Shown: positions 37,576 through 47,109 of the stretch, piece by piece
Numbering within the stretch: the first letter of the stretch is position 1
Layout of the letters: the number at the start of each line of letters is the position of its first letter
Origin: Kordiimonas laminariae
Lineage (GTDB): Bacteria > Pseudomonadota > Alphaproteobacteria > Sphingomonadales > Kordiimonadaceae
Assembly (NCBI RefSeq): GCF_023008165.1
Contig: NZ_JAKQZA010000001.1
Location: 655,296 to 719,295 of the forward strand
Direction of reading: 5' to 3'
Length of the DNA stretch: 64,000 nt
Translations under genes and position numbers: made by a program
The notes under the pieces: generated by a model
What the model saw: the letters and a program-made list of their open reading frames with translations, nothing else
Told to the model about the DNA's origin: nothing
Databases searched by the model: none

Positions 37576-38088
37576 TTAGTTGCCTTTAGTCATGCGAGAC
37601 GCAACCTCTGTCGCATCATCAAGCAGCATGTAAGAACCAATAAGCACGTCAAGGCTTGCTTCCATAGCAGATGGAGCATCGCTTGCTTCTGTCGTTGCAC
37701 CAGCTGCCGGCGCGATATCAGACATCATGGAAACTGACATTTCATCAATCCAGCCGCTGAACTGCGACTGTGCTTTAATAAGAATGGCACCAGCTTTTTT
37801 CATGCCAGCTTTCAGATCAGCACGATCAGCATCAGACGCTGATTTCATGCTTTTCACATAGCAGCGGTGTGCAGCAGTTGATGCAGAGATAACTTTCTTG
37901 AACTCACCAGATACAAGCTCAACCTGCTTTTCAACTTCCATACCTTGCGCTTTAGCAATTGAAGGCATGCCATTTTCATAAGCTGCAACAGCTTCATAGC
38001 AATCACCTTTATCACCAGCGAAAGCTGCTGTTGTTGTCATCATTACGCCTGCAGAAACGCCTGCTAGTAGTTTTACATATTTATTCAC
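37576..38088 (-). CDS. Small secreted protein of unknown function
   Basis: GTG 38088 follows GAGGG with good spacing and opens a signal peptide (NKYVKLLAGVSAGVMMTTTAAFA); the longer frame to 38157 would mask it. The mature protein of about 145 residues is helical and has two cysteines (GDCYEA and HRCYVK) that could form a disulfide. I do not recognise the family. It is convergent with recQ and followed by a strong terminator. Confidence 0.6.
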   Translation of the reverse strand: MNKYVKLLAGVSAGVMMTTTAAFAGDKGDCYEAVAAYENGMPSIAKAQGMEVEKQVELVSGEFKKVISASTAAHRCYVKSMKSASDADRADLKAGMKKAGAILIKAQSQFSGWIDEMSVSMMSDIAPAAGATTEASDAPSAMEASLDVLIGSYMLLDDATEVASRMTKGN

Positions 38089-38398
38089 GATAAATCCCTC
38101 GTTGATATTTCTATCACCCACGAACTTCAGTGTTCCCGCAATTGAGATAAAAGGCAATTTAATTCAACTTTTATGAATGTTTTTTGTTAAATCACACCGC
38201 GAAGCACCATCTGAGCGCGATAAAAACATCATATTTTATTAAATTCTTATCTAATTTTGCTTCAAGCAGAAAGTTTTGATTCGTTAACCATAATTATTAC
38301 TAAACAGCTCTAATCAATAGACATATTGATTAGTATGACTATCTTACATATGTCCGAAAACAAGTTTTATAAATGTAATTTTTCAGGGTGCATGGCTC
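38089..38398. other. AT-rich divergent intergenic region
   Basis: This 310-base region between the secreted protein and the LytTR gene has no coding signal. It is AT-rich throughout and contains a 10-base inverted repeat at 38310-38333, listed separately. Confidence 0.55.
38310..38333. promoter_or_regulatory. Inverted repeat upstream of the LytTR gene
   Basis: CTAATCAATA (38310-38319) and TATTGATTAG (38324-38333) are perfect 10-base complements separated by GACA, ending 65 bases before the LytTR GTG. It could be an operator or a hairpin; LytTR proteins usually bind direct repeats, so another regulator may use it. Confidence 0.45.
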
Positions 38399-39244
38399 GT
38401 GAACGCCACAGATAACAACGATATAGAACCTCACCAGAAAAAGGGGTTTGGCAATCAATTCTGGCGATTTCATCTCGTTTTCTGGTGCATAACTTTTGTC
38501 ATCATGTTTCTTGCTGGCTTATCCCAGTTTAAAACGCTTGAAGTTGCACTGGTACGGAACATTTCATATGGCATTTTAGGTTTTGTCTCTACACTTCTAT
38601 TAATTCCACTGTTCGATCAAAGCCGCCTGCAAAGTACGCAAAAACTACTCCTGACTACTCTATTGAGCGCTTACACCATTGGTACGGCAGTTTCCCTTCT
38701 TGTAAACCCTATCGCCTTTGCCATGCGGGGATTACTCGTTTGGGAACTACCTTGGCCTCGCTGGTTTTCAGGCTCATTAAATTTCTCGCTGGTTATTCTT
38801 GTTTGGTGCGGTCTTTATCTGGCATTCAAAATGGGCTTAAAGTTTGTAAAAGGCGATGAAGCACAAAAAGCAGCGGAAGCAATCTCTTCCATCACTTCCG
38901 TTTCTACTTATCCTGAATTTATCGCACTAGAGCGGAACAAGAAGATTGTCCTATTACCTGTCGCAAGTATTACTGTTATTCAAGGTGCGGGAGATTATGT
39001 AGAAATCAGCACCGATGATGGCACATTTCTAAAACGCGATTCCTTAAGCAATATGAACCGTACATTGGACCCACAGTTGTTCCAGCGTGTCCACCGCTCA
39101 ACCATCGTAAATCTGCACGCCATCAAAGAACTGGACCCAAAAGGAAAAGGTGACTTCACGCTTATTCTAAAGTCCGGCACCAAAATCGCTTCCAGCCGTA
39201 GTTATATGAAAGATTTCAAAAGCCGTTTTGCTGGCATCAAATAA
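38399..39244 (+). CDS. Membrane-embedded LytTR-type transcriptional regulator
   Basis: The 281-residue protein has four membrane helices in residues about 20-160. A LytTR DNA-binding domain fills residues about 180-281 (EFIALERNKKIVLLPVASITVI, GAGDYVEISTDDGTFLKRDSL, FQRVHRSTIVNLHAIKEL). The start is GTG 38399; no better in-frame start exists. There is no receiver domain, so it is a one-component regulator that senses a membrane signal directly. The following alpha/beta hydrolase gene on the same strand may be a target or partner. Confidence 0.88.
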   Translation: MNATDNNDIEPHQKKGFGNQFWRFHLVFWCITFVIMFLAGLSQFKTLEVALVRNISYGILGFVSTLLLIPLFDQSRLQSTQKLLLTTLLSAYTIGTAVSLLVNPIAFAMRGLLVWELPWPRWFSGSLNFSLVILVWCGLYLAFKMGLKFVKGDEAQKAAEAISSITSVSTYPEFIALERNKKIVLLPVASITVIQGAGDYVEISTDDGTFLKRDSLSNMNRTLDPQLFQRVHRSTIVNLHAIKELDPKGKGDFTLILKSGTKIASSRSYMKDFKSRFAGIK

Positions 39245-39376
39245 AAGCACTCCAACTTTCCTTACCAACAATCCAGTTCACCGCATCTATGCCCAACTGG
39301 CCGATTGAGGCCTTGTGCACAGCTGCGGTTCACGGGAGTTTCTTTCACAATCTTACAAATAGACCAGGAGCGAACT

Positions 39377-40363
39377 TTGCGTATTCTTCTTTTATTATCA
39401 GCCCTCATTCTAGGCGCCCAATCAGCTTTCAGCCAATCTGATGCCGAGCAAAACACCCCATATGGTCATGGGCAGTATCTGGAAACATCGCGTGGTAAAA
39501 TCTATTACGAGACTGAAGGCAGTGGCACGCCTGTTTTTATTATTAATGGCGGGCCAGGTGCGGGTCACCGGGTTTTCTTAGGTTGGTTTGAATTCCTTAA
39601 AACAAAAGGATACCAGATTGTCTACTTCGATGACATTGGCAGGGGCCGTTCTGAACGAAACATCAAAGGCAAGTTTATACCACAAATGACGGTGGATGAT
39701 ATGGAAGCGCTTCGGGCACACCTGAACGCAAAAAAAATTGTGGTTATGGGCCATTCATATGGCGGCATTCCAGCCATGCAGTATGCCATTCAATATCCAG
39801 AACATGTTGAACGCCTTGTTATGTTAAGCGCATCCTATGACGCTCAAAGCCAACAAATGAATATTGATCACGTAAGCCATCTAATGAAAACCAAATATCC
39901 TGAAATTCATGAGCAGGTTATGGCATTACGTGCAAAAGGTATGCTTTCCTCTGAAGATGAATATCTGGATCTGATTTACGAGAGCGCACTTGGTCGTGAA
40001 CTTCAGTGGTTCAACCGGGAAAACCGGAAAGGCTTATGGAAATACCGTTCAAATGATCAGCGTGACCGTTTTAATTTCCAAGTGTATTTGGATATTATCG
40101 GGGAAGATCCAGAATGGGAAATCACCGGCACGCTTAAAGGCTTAACGGTTGAGGACAAATTGCAGGGCTTTAATATCCCTACCCTTATCCTTGGTGGTCG
40201 GGCTGATAAGGTTTCCACGCCGGAACTGGTATACCGCCTTTATAAAATGCTACCTGAACAGACAACGAAATTTGAAATGTTTGAAAAAAGCGGGCACTGG
40301 ATATGGGCAGAAGAAAATGAAAAGTTCGAACAAATAGTAAGTACTTTTTTGCCAGCCAAATAG
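39377..40363 (+). CDS. Secreted alpha/beta hydrolase (proline iminopeptidase-like, S33)
   Basis: The start is TTG 39377, chosen because AGGAG lies eight bases upstream and the protein then begins with a clear signal peptide (MRILLLLSALILGAQSAFS). The mature enzyme shows the oxyanion segment INGGPGAGHR, the nucleophile elbow VMGHSYGGIPAM, and late acidic and His residues (GRADKVSTPE, KSGHWIWAEE). HGGPG-type oxyanion loops mark the prolyl aminopeptidase family; here the first His is Asn. The substrate is unknown. An upstream start at 39305 is rejected. Confidence 0.82.
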   Translation: MRILLLLSALILGAQSAFSQSDAEQNTPYGHGQYLETSRGKIYYETEGSGTPVFIINGGPGAGHRVFLGWFEFLKTKGYQIVYFDDIGRGRSERNIKGKFIPQMTVDDMEALRAHLNAKKIVVMGHSYGGIPAMQYAIQYPEHVERLVMLSASYDAQSQQMNIDHVSHLMKTKYPEIHEQVMALRAKGMLSSEDEYLDLIYESALGRELQWFNRENRKGLWKYRSNDQRDRFNFQVYLDIIGEDPEWEITGTLKGLTVEDKLQGFNIPTLILGGRADKVSTPELVYRLYKMLPEQTTKFEMFEKSGHWIWAEENEKFEQIVSTFLPAK

Positions 40364-40551
40364 CCCATAAAAAACATCCTCGCATATTGGTGGCAACATC
40401 AATATGCATTTTAGAATCGCCCCCAGCCTTCAAGAAAAAAACTGTCCCAAGACGAAATTATCACTATAGTTCCCCCTAGCTTCTGCGCTTCCTTCTATGT
40501 GACTGCGCTATAATTCATACGGACGATTAAATAGGAACTTGAGTAAAAATT

Positions 40552-42882
40552 ATGTCTCAATCGCTTACCCCGTCTTTTGGTAAAGCAGCCATTCTGGATC
40601 ACCTCTCCCATCATTATGATTTGAAAGGTACACTTAAAGGGCTCGCAAGTTATAGCGATCAAAATTTCCTTCTGAAAACCGATACCGATAATAAATTCAT
40701 TGTAAAAATAGCCAATAAGCAAGAGAGCTTTCACGAACTGGACATGCAAAATGCTGCGATGGCGCATTTAACTAAGGCGAAAATCGCTGTACCTCATACA
40801 CTTAAATCTAGAGAAGGTAGTGAGATTAGCTTCATCATAGACGGTGAAGGCACGCACTTCCATTTTCGTGTTCTCAGCTTCCTTGAAGGTCAGTTTTACG
40901 CGGAAGCAAAACCAGAAACCCACAACGCCGAATTATGGGCCAGTTTAGGTACATTTTTAGGCGCAATGGACAACACTCTCAAAAACTTCAAACATACTGG
41001 CGCATACCGCTTTTTTGATTGGGATTTGGCCCATGGCCACGGTATCTGCCAAAGCAAAAAAGCCGATCTAAGCGAAGAACATAAGGGCGTTGTTGAGCAT
41101 TTCCTAAGCTACTACCACAGCCATATCATGCCGCAGCTCGCTGGACTTGAAACATCCGTCATCCATAATGATGCAAATGACTATAACATTTTAATAGGTA
41201 ACGCTAACGAGCCCAAAACTGTTACCGGACTAATTGATTTTGGCGATATGGTTCATAGCCACACTATTAATGAACTGGCAATCGCCTGTGCCTATGCGTT
41301 ACTTGATCAGGTCGACCCTGTCGAAACACTGAAAGCTATTGTTAGTGCTTATCATCAAGCACGCCCACTGTCCGGTGCGGAATTCGAAGTACTTTACGGA
41401 CTAATTGCTCTCAGACTTTGCACCACACTTTGTAACGCAGCAACGGAATATAAAAAACATCCAGACAATGAATATTTACTGGTTTCTGTGCGCCCTGCAT
41501 TTGACCTCCTTAAAAAACTTAAACGCATGGCGCCTTTTGCCATTGAATGCCAACTTAAGAAAGCGTGCGGCATAGAACCCGATAATGGTCACGCCAAAAA
41601 CGATATCCAAAATTTCCGCCAGCAACATCTAGGAAAAACGCTGAGCCTGAGCTTCAAGGAACCGCTTAAAATAGTCCGTGGTTTAGGCCCTTATCTTTAT
41701 GATGAAAACGGAACTGAATATCTGGATATGGTGAACAATGTTTGCCACGTTGGCCACTGCCACCCAAAGGTGGTTGCCGCTGGCCAAGCGCAAATGGCAA
41801 AGCTCAACACCAACACGCGTTTCCTCCACGACAATCTGGTGGAGTATGCTGAAAAACTACTCTCTACCATGCCTGAAAAGCTATCTGTTTGTATGTTTGT
41901 AAACTCAGGCAGTGAAGCTAACGAACTTGCCTTCAGGCTTGCACGTAATTTCACTGGTTCTAGAGAGCTACTAACGGTTGAAGGCGCATATCACGGCAAC
42001 ACAAATGCCTGCATTGAGGCGAGCCCCTATAAGTTTGATGGCCCAGGTGGGGAAGGCGCACCAGATTATGTTCATAAAGTAATACTGCCCGATCCTTACA
42101 GAGGCACCTATGCGGGCACCACGAAAGAAACAGGCAAAGAATATGCCGCTGATGTAAAGCGAGCCATTCTTGAACTTGAAAGCACAGGTAAAAAACTGGG
42201 AGCCTTTATCTGTGAAAGTCTGCAGGGTGTGGCCGGCCAAATTATTATGCCAGAGGGTTATCTCAAACATGTTTATAAACATGTAAGAAGCGTAGGCGGT
42301 GTATGTATTGCAGATGAAGTACAAGTAGGCTTCGGGCGCGTAGGCACACACATGTGGGCGTTCGAAACACAAGGCGTGGTTCCAGATATAGTGACACTCG
42401 GCAAACCAATTGGTAACGGGCATCCGCTAGCTGCTGTTATTACCACTCAGGAAATTGCAGATGCTTTTGTTACGGGTATGGAATATTTTAATACTTTTGG
42501 AGGCAACCCGGTTTCCTGTGCCATTGGCATGGCTGTTCTTGATGTGATTAAGGATGAAGGCCTCAGAGAAAATGCCCTTGAAGTTGGTGCTTATTTCAAA
42601 GGCAAACTTCAAGCACTACAGCAAGACTTTGAAATACTGGGTGATGTACGTGGTCTTGGTTTATTCTTGGGTGTGGAGATGGTACGAAACCGCGATACGA
42701 AAGAACCGGCAACAGAAGAAACAGCTGAACTGATTGAGTATCTTAAAGAGCGTCATATCATCCTCAGCACTGAAGGGCCTTTTCATAATATTTTAAAAAT
42801 CAAACCACCTATTGTTTTTTCAACAGAAGATGCAGACAGGTTCCTCAGGCATTTCGAAAACTGGCTTCAAAGCACACCATAA
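40552..42882 (+). CDS. Fusion of APH-type kinase and class III aminotransferase/phospho-lyase
   Basis: The 776-residue chain has two domains. Residues about 20-320 form an aminoglycoside-phosphotransferase-like kinase with catalytic loop [14 protein letters not shown] and metal motif LIDFGD. Residues about 365-776 form a class III PLP enzyme with [31 protein letters not shown] and the PLP Lys in [12 protein letters not shown]. In animals the matching single-domain proteins are hydroxylysine kinase and the phospho-lyases for phosphohydroxylysine and phosphoethanolamine. A fused enzyme could phosphorylate an amino alcohol and then eliminate phosphate. Related larger fusions have an M23 peptidase insert; this one does not. 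The substrate is inferred. Confidence 0.88.
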   Translation: MSQSLTPSFGKAAILDHLSHHYDLKGTLKGLASYSDQNFLLKTDTDNKFIVKIANKQESFHELDMQNAAMAHLTKAKIAVPHTLKSREGSEISFIIDGEGTHFHFRVLSFLEGQFYAEAKPETHNAELWASLGTFLGAMDNTLKNFKHTGAYRFFDWDLAHGHGICQSKKADLSEEHKGVVEHFLSYYHSHIMPQLAGLETSVIHNDANDYNILIGNANEPKTVTGLIDFGDMVHSHTINELAIACAYALLDQVDPVETLKAIVSAYHQARPLSGAEFEVLYGLIALRLCTTLCNAATEYKKHPDNEYLLVSVRPAFDLLKKLKRMAPFAIECQLKKACGIEPDNGHAKNDIQNFRQQHLGKTLSLSFKEPLKIVRGLGPYLYDENGTEYLDMVNNVCHVGHCHPKVVAAGQAQMAKLNTNTRFLHDNLVEYAEKLLSTMPEKLSVCMFVNSGSEANELAFRLARNFTGSRELLTVEGAYHGNTNACIEASPYKFDGPGGEGAPDYVHKVILPDPYRGTYAGTTKETGKEYAADVKRAILELESTGKKLGAFICESLQGVAGQIIMPEGYLKHVYKHVRSVGGVCIADEVQVGFGRVGTHMWAFETQGVVPDIVTLGKPIGNGHPLAAVITTQEIADAFVTGMEYFNTFGGNPVSCAIGMAVLDVIKDEGLRENALEVGAYFKGKLQALQQDFEILGDVRGLGLFLGVEMVRNRDTKEPATEETAELIEYLKERHIILSTEGPFHNILKIKPPIVFSTEDADRFLRHFENWLQSTP

Positions 42883-42883
42883 A

Positions 42884-42908
42884 AAAGGCCCGCAAAATGC
42901 GGGCCTTT
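42884..42908. terminator. Bidirectional terminator
   Basis: AAAGGCCCGCA (42884-42894) pairs with TGCGGGCCTTT (42898-42908) around a 3-base loop between the convergent stops at 42882 and 42926. The minus strand continues into a longer T run. Confidence 0.88.
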
Positions 42909-42925
42909 CCATACCTAAAGCAACC

Positions 42926-45175
42926 TTATGCGAGGTTAGCCAGATCATTCGAAATGAAAGAACCAAAAGTTGGCAGTTCAAACTCTTCAGTTTCAAGTGA
43001 AATGTTTGATGCCCGAAGAGAAGAAAGATCAACATCTTCAAGAAGTACTGTCTGGTTTGTAGCTGCATCAAGAGTGATCAGAACATCATCCCCTACCTGA
43101 GCGGCCGCTGCCAACACATCTTCTGCTGTTTCAAAAGTTGTGAAGCCATCAAGCGATAACGTGTCATTTCTACCAAAGTCAGTGATAACATCTGCATCAT
43201 CTTGATTACCAAAGCCCAAGATAAAGTTATCGTTGCCGTGGCTACCTTCAAGCGTATCGCTACCCGCACCGGCAACAAGAATATCATTACCCGTACCTGC
43301 GGAGATATTATCATCACCAGCATCACCAATCAGGAGGTCATTACCATGTGATCCATCAAGGGTATCATTACCATCACCGGCAGTTACAGTGTCATTACCT
43401 GTACCAAGCTCAACATCATCATCACCAGCACCCGCGAACACAAGATCATTACCGTGACTGCCTTCAACAACATCAGAGCCGGCACCAGCATTGATTACAT
43501 CATTGCCTGTACCACCGTCGATTTCATCATCACCAGAACCGCCATCAAGCGTATCATTGGAATGAGATCCTTCCACAGTATCGTTGCCATCACCACCAAA
43601 CAGTAGATCGTGGCCTGTACCACCTGAAAGATCGTCATCTCCTGCACCGCCGATAAGCGAGTCATTACCGTGGCTACCGTCTAGCTCGTCATCGCCAGCA
43701 CCGCCGCTTACGAGATCATTGCCATTACCACCATTTACATCATCAGCGCCATCACCGCCAAACAGTTGGTCATTACCGTGACTACCATTGATAACATCAT
43801 CACCAATTGTACCACTGATCAGGTTTGCGGAAACAGATACAGTTTCCGTTTGTCCGCCATTTGCCAGTTCAGCCTGTGCTGGGAAGAAGAGCGTTACGTC
43901 AATATCACCAGATATGCTTGTAAAACCATCAGGGCCCGTCACATCAAAGAACTCTGCAGCGTCCAGTTCAATAGTTACAGTGGTTTCACCTGGATTGAAT
44001 TGGGCACGCAATGTTTGCTCAGAACCATCTGCATCCACAACCGTGATACCCACAGAACTTGGAAGGGTGGTAAAGAGCGATGCTGAATCAAACTGCAGTG
44101 TTAGTTCAACCGTATCACCATTAGCAGAAAGTTGCTGGTTTACAGATACCGTTGGCGTAAACGGCAAGCCGTCAAGTGTATTCACCAGACCAATACCATC
44201 CGGGCGTTCCACCGTATAACCCAGATCCTCAAATACAGCGAGTTCAAGCGCACCGAGTGTTACGATATCGCCCGGGATCACAGAAGGATTTTCGAGTGCA
44301 AGTGCTGTATCGGCAATAGAACCGTCAGGGTTACGGAGAGCGAAGTGAGAAACGTCTGAACCAGCACTATCAAATGTGCTCTCAAGCGTAATTGCTTCAC
44401 CATACACCTCAACGGCATTGTCGCCATTAAAGGTAGGCGTAAGGAAACCGTCGACCTCATCAAACTCTACAAATGTTCCATATGTAGAATCGAGCGTTTC
44501 AAGCTCACCATCACCATCGATATCCAGCAGAAAATCTTGACCTGTATTATCGCGGAACGACAAGAAGCCAAGGCTGTGGATAATTTCATGTGCTAGTACA
44601 GAAACAAAATCCGTCACACCCGGTACTGCAACACGATCCGGATCAACATCAAAAGATGCACCAAGTAAAAATTCAGGATTTACGTTGATAACGATATCTG
44701 GGGTATCGCCGTTCAAGTCTACACCCTGTTGAAGCTCCAGTTGCGCGGAAGTAAATACCTCTACGAAACCGTTTTCGTCTTCAGGCCCTACAAAGAAGCT
44801 CCCCGCCGTTGCACTTGCAACAGTTCCAGGCCCAAGGGTTGGATTAATTGTGACCGCTACCTGAATATCTGCTCCGTCAGCGCCAACAATAACATCTGAA
44901 ATCAGTTCCAATGCGGCTGTTGTAACCGCAGCCAAATCATCAACAAATCCGTCGAAAGATTCGTCTGCAGCGTTCACCACGGCAACGCCGAAATCAAACA
45001 ATGGATTACTTAAGCTGGCAGACGTAATAAACGCCGGAAGGTTATTGAATGCTTCAAAGGGGAAAGTAGACAGCCCCTCTTCTGCTAGCTCTTCCGGTCC
45101 AAACAAGACCTCATGTGAAACTTCCGTATATTCTACGCCCGCTACCGTTACCGCGTTCCCATTCGTGCTTGGCAT
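42926..45175 (-). CDS. RTX protein with metalloprotease-like N-terminal domain
   Basis: The 749-residue protein has three parts. Residues about 5-320 contain H196-E197-x-x-H200-x-x-G203 in SVLAHEIIHSLGF, the gluzincin/metzincin-type zinc motif, but the third metzincin ligand position (206) is Ser. Residues about 340-450 resemble a Calx-beta-like beta-sandwich. Residues about 453-680 are some 25 RTX nonapeptides (GGDGADDVNGGNGNDLVSG type), including a recurrent GSHGND variant. The C-terminal 70 residues are a non-repeat secretion region. There is no signal peptide, consistent with type I export. The ATG is preceded by GGGAG. Confidence 0.85.
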   Translation of the reverse strand: MPSTNGNAVTVAGVEYTEVSHEVLFGPEELAEEGLSTFPFEAFNNLPAFITSASLSNPLFDFGVAVVNAADESFDGFVDDLAAVTTAALELISDVIVGADGADIQVAVTINPTLGPGTVASATAGSFFVGPEDENGFVEVFTSAQLELQQGVDLNGDTPDIVINVNPEFLLGASFDVDPDRVAVPGVTDFVSVLAHEIIHSLGFLSFRDNTGQDFLLDIDGDGELETLDSTYGTFVEFDEVDGFLTPTFNGDNAVEVYGEAITLESTFDSAGSDVSHFALRNPDGSIADTALALENPSVIPGDIVTLGALELAVFEDLGYTVERPDGIGLVNTLDGLPFTPTVSVNQQLSANGDTVELTLQFDSASLFTTLPSSVGITVVDADGSEQTLRAQFNPGETTVTIELDAAEFFDVTGPDGFTSISGDIDVTLFFPAQAELANGGQTETVSVSANLISGTIGDDVINGSHGNDQLFGGDGADDVNGGNGNDLVSGGAGDDELDGSHGNDSLIGGAGDDDLSGGTGHDLLFGGDGNDTVEGSHSNDTLDGGSGDDEIDGGTGNDVINAGAGSDVVEGSHGNDLVFAGAGDDDVELGTGNDTVTAGDGNDTLDGSHGNDLLIGDAGDDNISAGTGNDILVAGAGSDTLEGSHGNDNFILGFGNQDDADVITDFGRNDTLSLDGFTTFETAEDVLAAAAQVGDDVLITLDAATNQTVLLEDVDLSSLRASNISLETEEFELPTFGSFISNDLANLA

Positions 45176-45776
45176 GATAGGGCTCCCTCTCTTGTCTCAA
45201 TTGCACAAACAGCCACCAGATGATCATTCAAACCTGTGGCTCCCTTATCTACTCCAAACAAGCCGAAATACTATTATTGAGTGCAATAAAAATACAATAG
45301 ATATTACATAGAAAATTAACTTGTTATGTTATTTAATTTCTGAAAATATTTTCATGTTATTCATAAATATCATATATTTATACAATTTTTATCGAATTAT
45401 TTTAACCTTAAGTTATAAAATTATATTCCTATATTTTATGTATACTAAAAATATATATCTATTATATTAAACAAATAGGGTAGTTTATACCTTATCTAAA
45501 ATAACGCAATAGTTGCATTTTGGTTTATTTATAAAACTACTTTTATCTATTACATACTGACGCTAATTTAAGTTGATGACTAAAATGTGATCTACCGTTG
45601 GCTCAGCATATTGCAGATCAACCGGATATGAAGATGGTGATGCAGCGCCTTTAACTCCCACCGATTGCAGATTATACGCAACCGCTCACAGAACAAATGA
45701 CTGTATGCAATTGAAAAATATCTAAACTCACAAACCTGCAGCTATAGTAAAAATGTCAGCAATGCAGGAACTCACT
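45176..45776. other. 600-base AT-rich divergent intergenic region with a coding-like remnant
   Basis: Positions about 45260-45560 are extremely AT-rich and free of open frames. From about 45577 the composition shifts towards the genome average. A frame from 45580 to 45654 reads LKCDLPLAQHIADQPDMKMVMQRL before TAA, which looks like the tail of a real protein and may be a gene remnant. Nothing else is supported here. Confidence 0.45.
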
Positions 45777-47054
45777 ATGCGGTCTTATATATATACATTT
45801 CTCACAGCAGTCTTCTTTGGATTACTCTGGACATTTCTGGTTTTCACAAGCTTTGACCAAGGCTGGTTTCATACCCCACTGGCAGTGAAAGAGGACACAC
45901 AAGCCTTCTCAGCCGCAACTAAAAAAAAGCTCAACGCACAGGCTCAGGGAAATGGCGTTCTTCTCCTGATCAAAGATGGCATCATTCATACCAATTACAG
46001 CTATTCGCCAGACAATAGTGTAAATGCCGACACTCTTTTTCAGGTTGCTTCTCTCAGCAAGTGGGTAACTGCCTGGGGTGTTTTATCTCTTGTAGAACAA
46101 AATAAACTTGATCTGGATTCACCTATCAGCACCTACCTAACTCGTTGGCAACTTCCAGCAAGTAAATTTGATAACACGAAAGTAACTGTAAGGCGCCTCC
46201 TGAGCCACACTGCAGGTCTTACAGATGGCTTGGGGTACGCGGGTTTTCTTCCCGAACAAGAAGTTCAATCCCTTGAACAATCACTAACGCACGCAGCAGA
46301 TGCTTCACCCGGGAAAGACGGACGCGTTATGGTGGGTATCAAACCTGGTGGCACTTTCGCATATTCGGGTGGGGGGTACACATTGCTCCAGTTGCTTATT
46401 GAAGAAGTATCCGGACAGAGTTTTAACGATTATATGCAAGAGCATATATTCCAACCGTTAGGCATGGTGCGGTCCACCTATATTCTCGATACTAACCAAA
46501 AGAATCTTGCCACGCTCTATAGCACAAACGGCAAGCCAGCCATTCACTATAAATTCACAGCACTTGCTGCATCCTCACTCTACACCAGTGGCCATGATAT
46601 GAGTTTGTTCATACAAGCGCACTTCCCTTCAGGTACTCTTCCAGCAGGCAGAGGCATTTTACCCCCTGAAATGCTGCTTCATATGCGTGAACCTCATGCC
46701 TCTGAACTAGGCGCAGATATCTGGGGGCTTGGTACCATCCTATATGCATCCAATAACCACGGTGATTTCATTGCAGGTCATGACGGAAGCAACGAGCCAG
46801 CTATTAACACTTCCGCACGCTATAACCCCGCAAACGGTGACGGTATTATCATTCTAGAAACAGGTAACAAGATTCTGGCAACTGAACTGGCAGGCGAATG
46901 GGTTTATTGGCAAACTGGTAACATAGACCTGATGCTATTTTCCATACAGTCAGAACAAATGATCAATATCATTCTTCTTGGATGGCTAATTTCGATTTTA
47001 TCGGTTATCGCCAGATTTGTATGGCTATATAAAGCAAGTTCATCACACAAATAA
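45777..47054 (+). CDS. Beta-lactamase-fold serine hydrolase, membrane-anchored
   Basis: ATG 45777 is preferred over 45753 because AGGAA sits at proper spacing. The 425-residue protein has an N-terminal anchor (IYTFLTAVFFGLLWTFLVF) and a C-terminal helix (IILLGWLISILSVIARFVW), placing the enzyme domain outside the cytoplasmic membrane. Catalytic motifs of the class C/esterase EstB family are SLSK (SxxK), YSG (YxN position) and HDG (K/HTG position). The family includes D-aminopeptidases, esterases and carboxypeptidases; the altered second motif argues against classical beta-lactamase activity. Confidence 0.83.
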   Translation: MRSYIYTFLTAVFFGLLWTFLVFTSFDQGWFHTPLAVKEDTQAFSAATKKKLNAQAQGNGVLLLIKDGIIHTNYSYSPDNSVNADTLFQVASLSKWVTAWGVLSLVEQNKLDLDSPISTYLTRWQLPASKFDNTKVTVRRLLSHTAGLTDGLGYAGFLPEQEVQSLEQSLTHAADASPGKDGRVMVGIKPGGTFAYSGGGYTLLQLLIEEVSGQSFNDYMQEHIFQPLGMVRSTYILDTNQKNLATLYSTNGKPAIHYKFTALAASSLYTSGHDMSLFIQAHFPSGTLPAGRGILPPEMLLHMREPHASELGADIWGLGTILYASNNHGDFIAGHDGSNEPAINTSARYNPANGDGIIILETGNKILATELAGEWVYWQTGNIDLMLFSIQSEQMINIILLGWLISILSVIARFVWLYKASSSHK

Positions 47055-47066
47055 CTACAATGAAAA

Positions 47067-47102
47067 GAGCTAGAGCGGTTCAATCGGTCACTTCTCTAGC
47101 TC
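47067..47102. terminator. Terminator between convergent serine hydrolase genes
   Basis: GAGCTAGAG (47067-47075) pairs with CTCTAGCTC (47094-47102), with ATTTTACTTATTTTT following on the plus strand. It probably ends the plus-strand hydrolase gene. Confidence 0.65.
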
Positions 47103-47109
47103 ATTTTAC

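Noticed and set aside
43150..43800. Regular short repeats that could be read as a tandem repeat or CRISPR-like array
   Set aside because: The periodicity is 27 bases and in frame with the RTX nonapeptides of the minus-strand gene; units vary and there are no spacers.
45260..45560. Very AT-rich block as a replication origin
   Set aside because: No DnaA box cluster, iterons or replication genes nearby; AT richness alone is not evidence.
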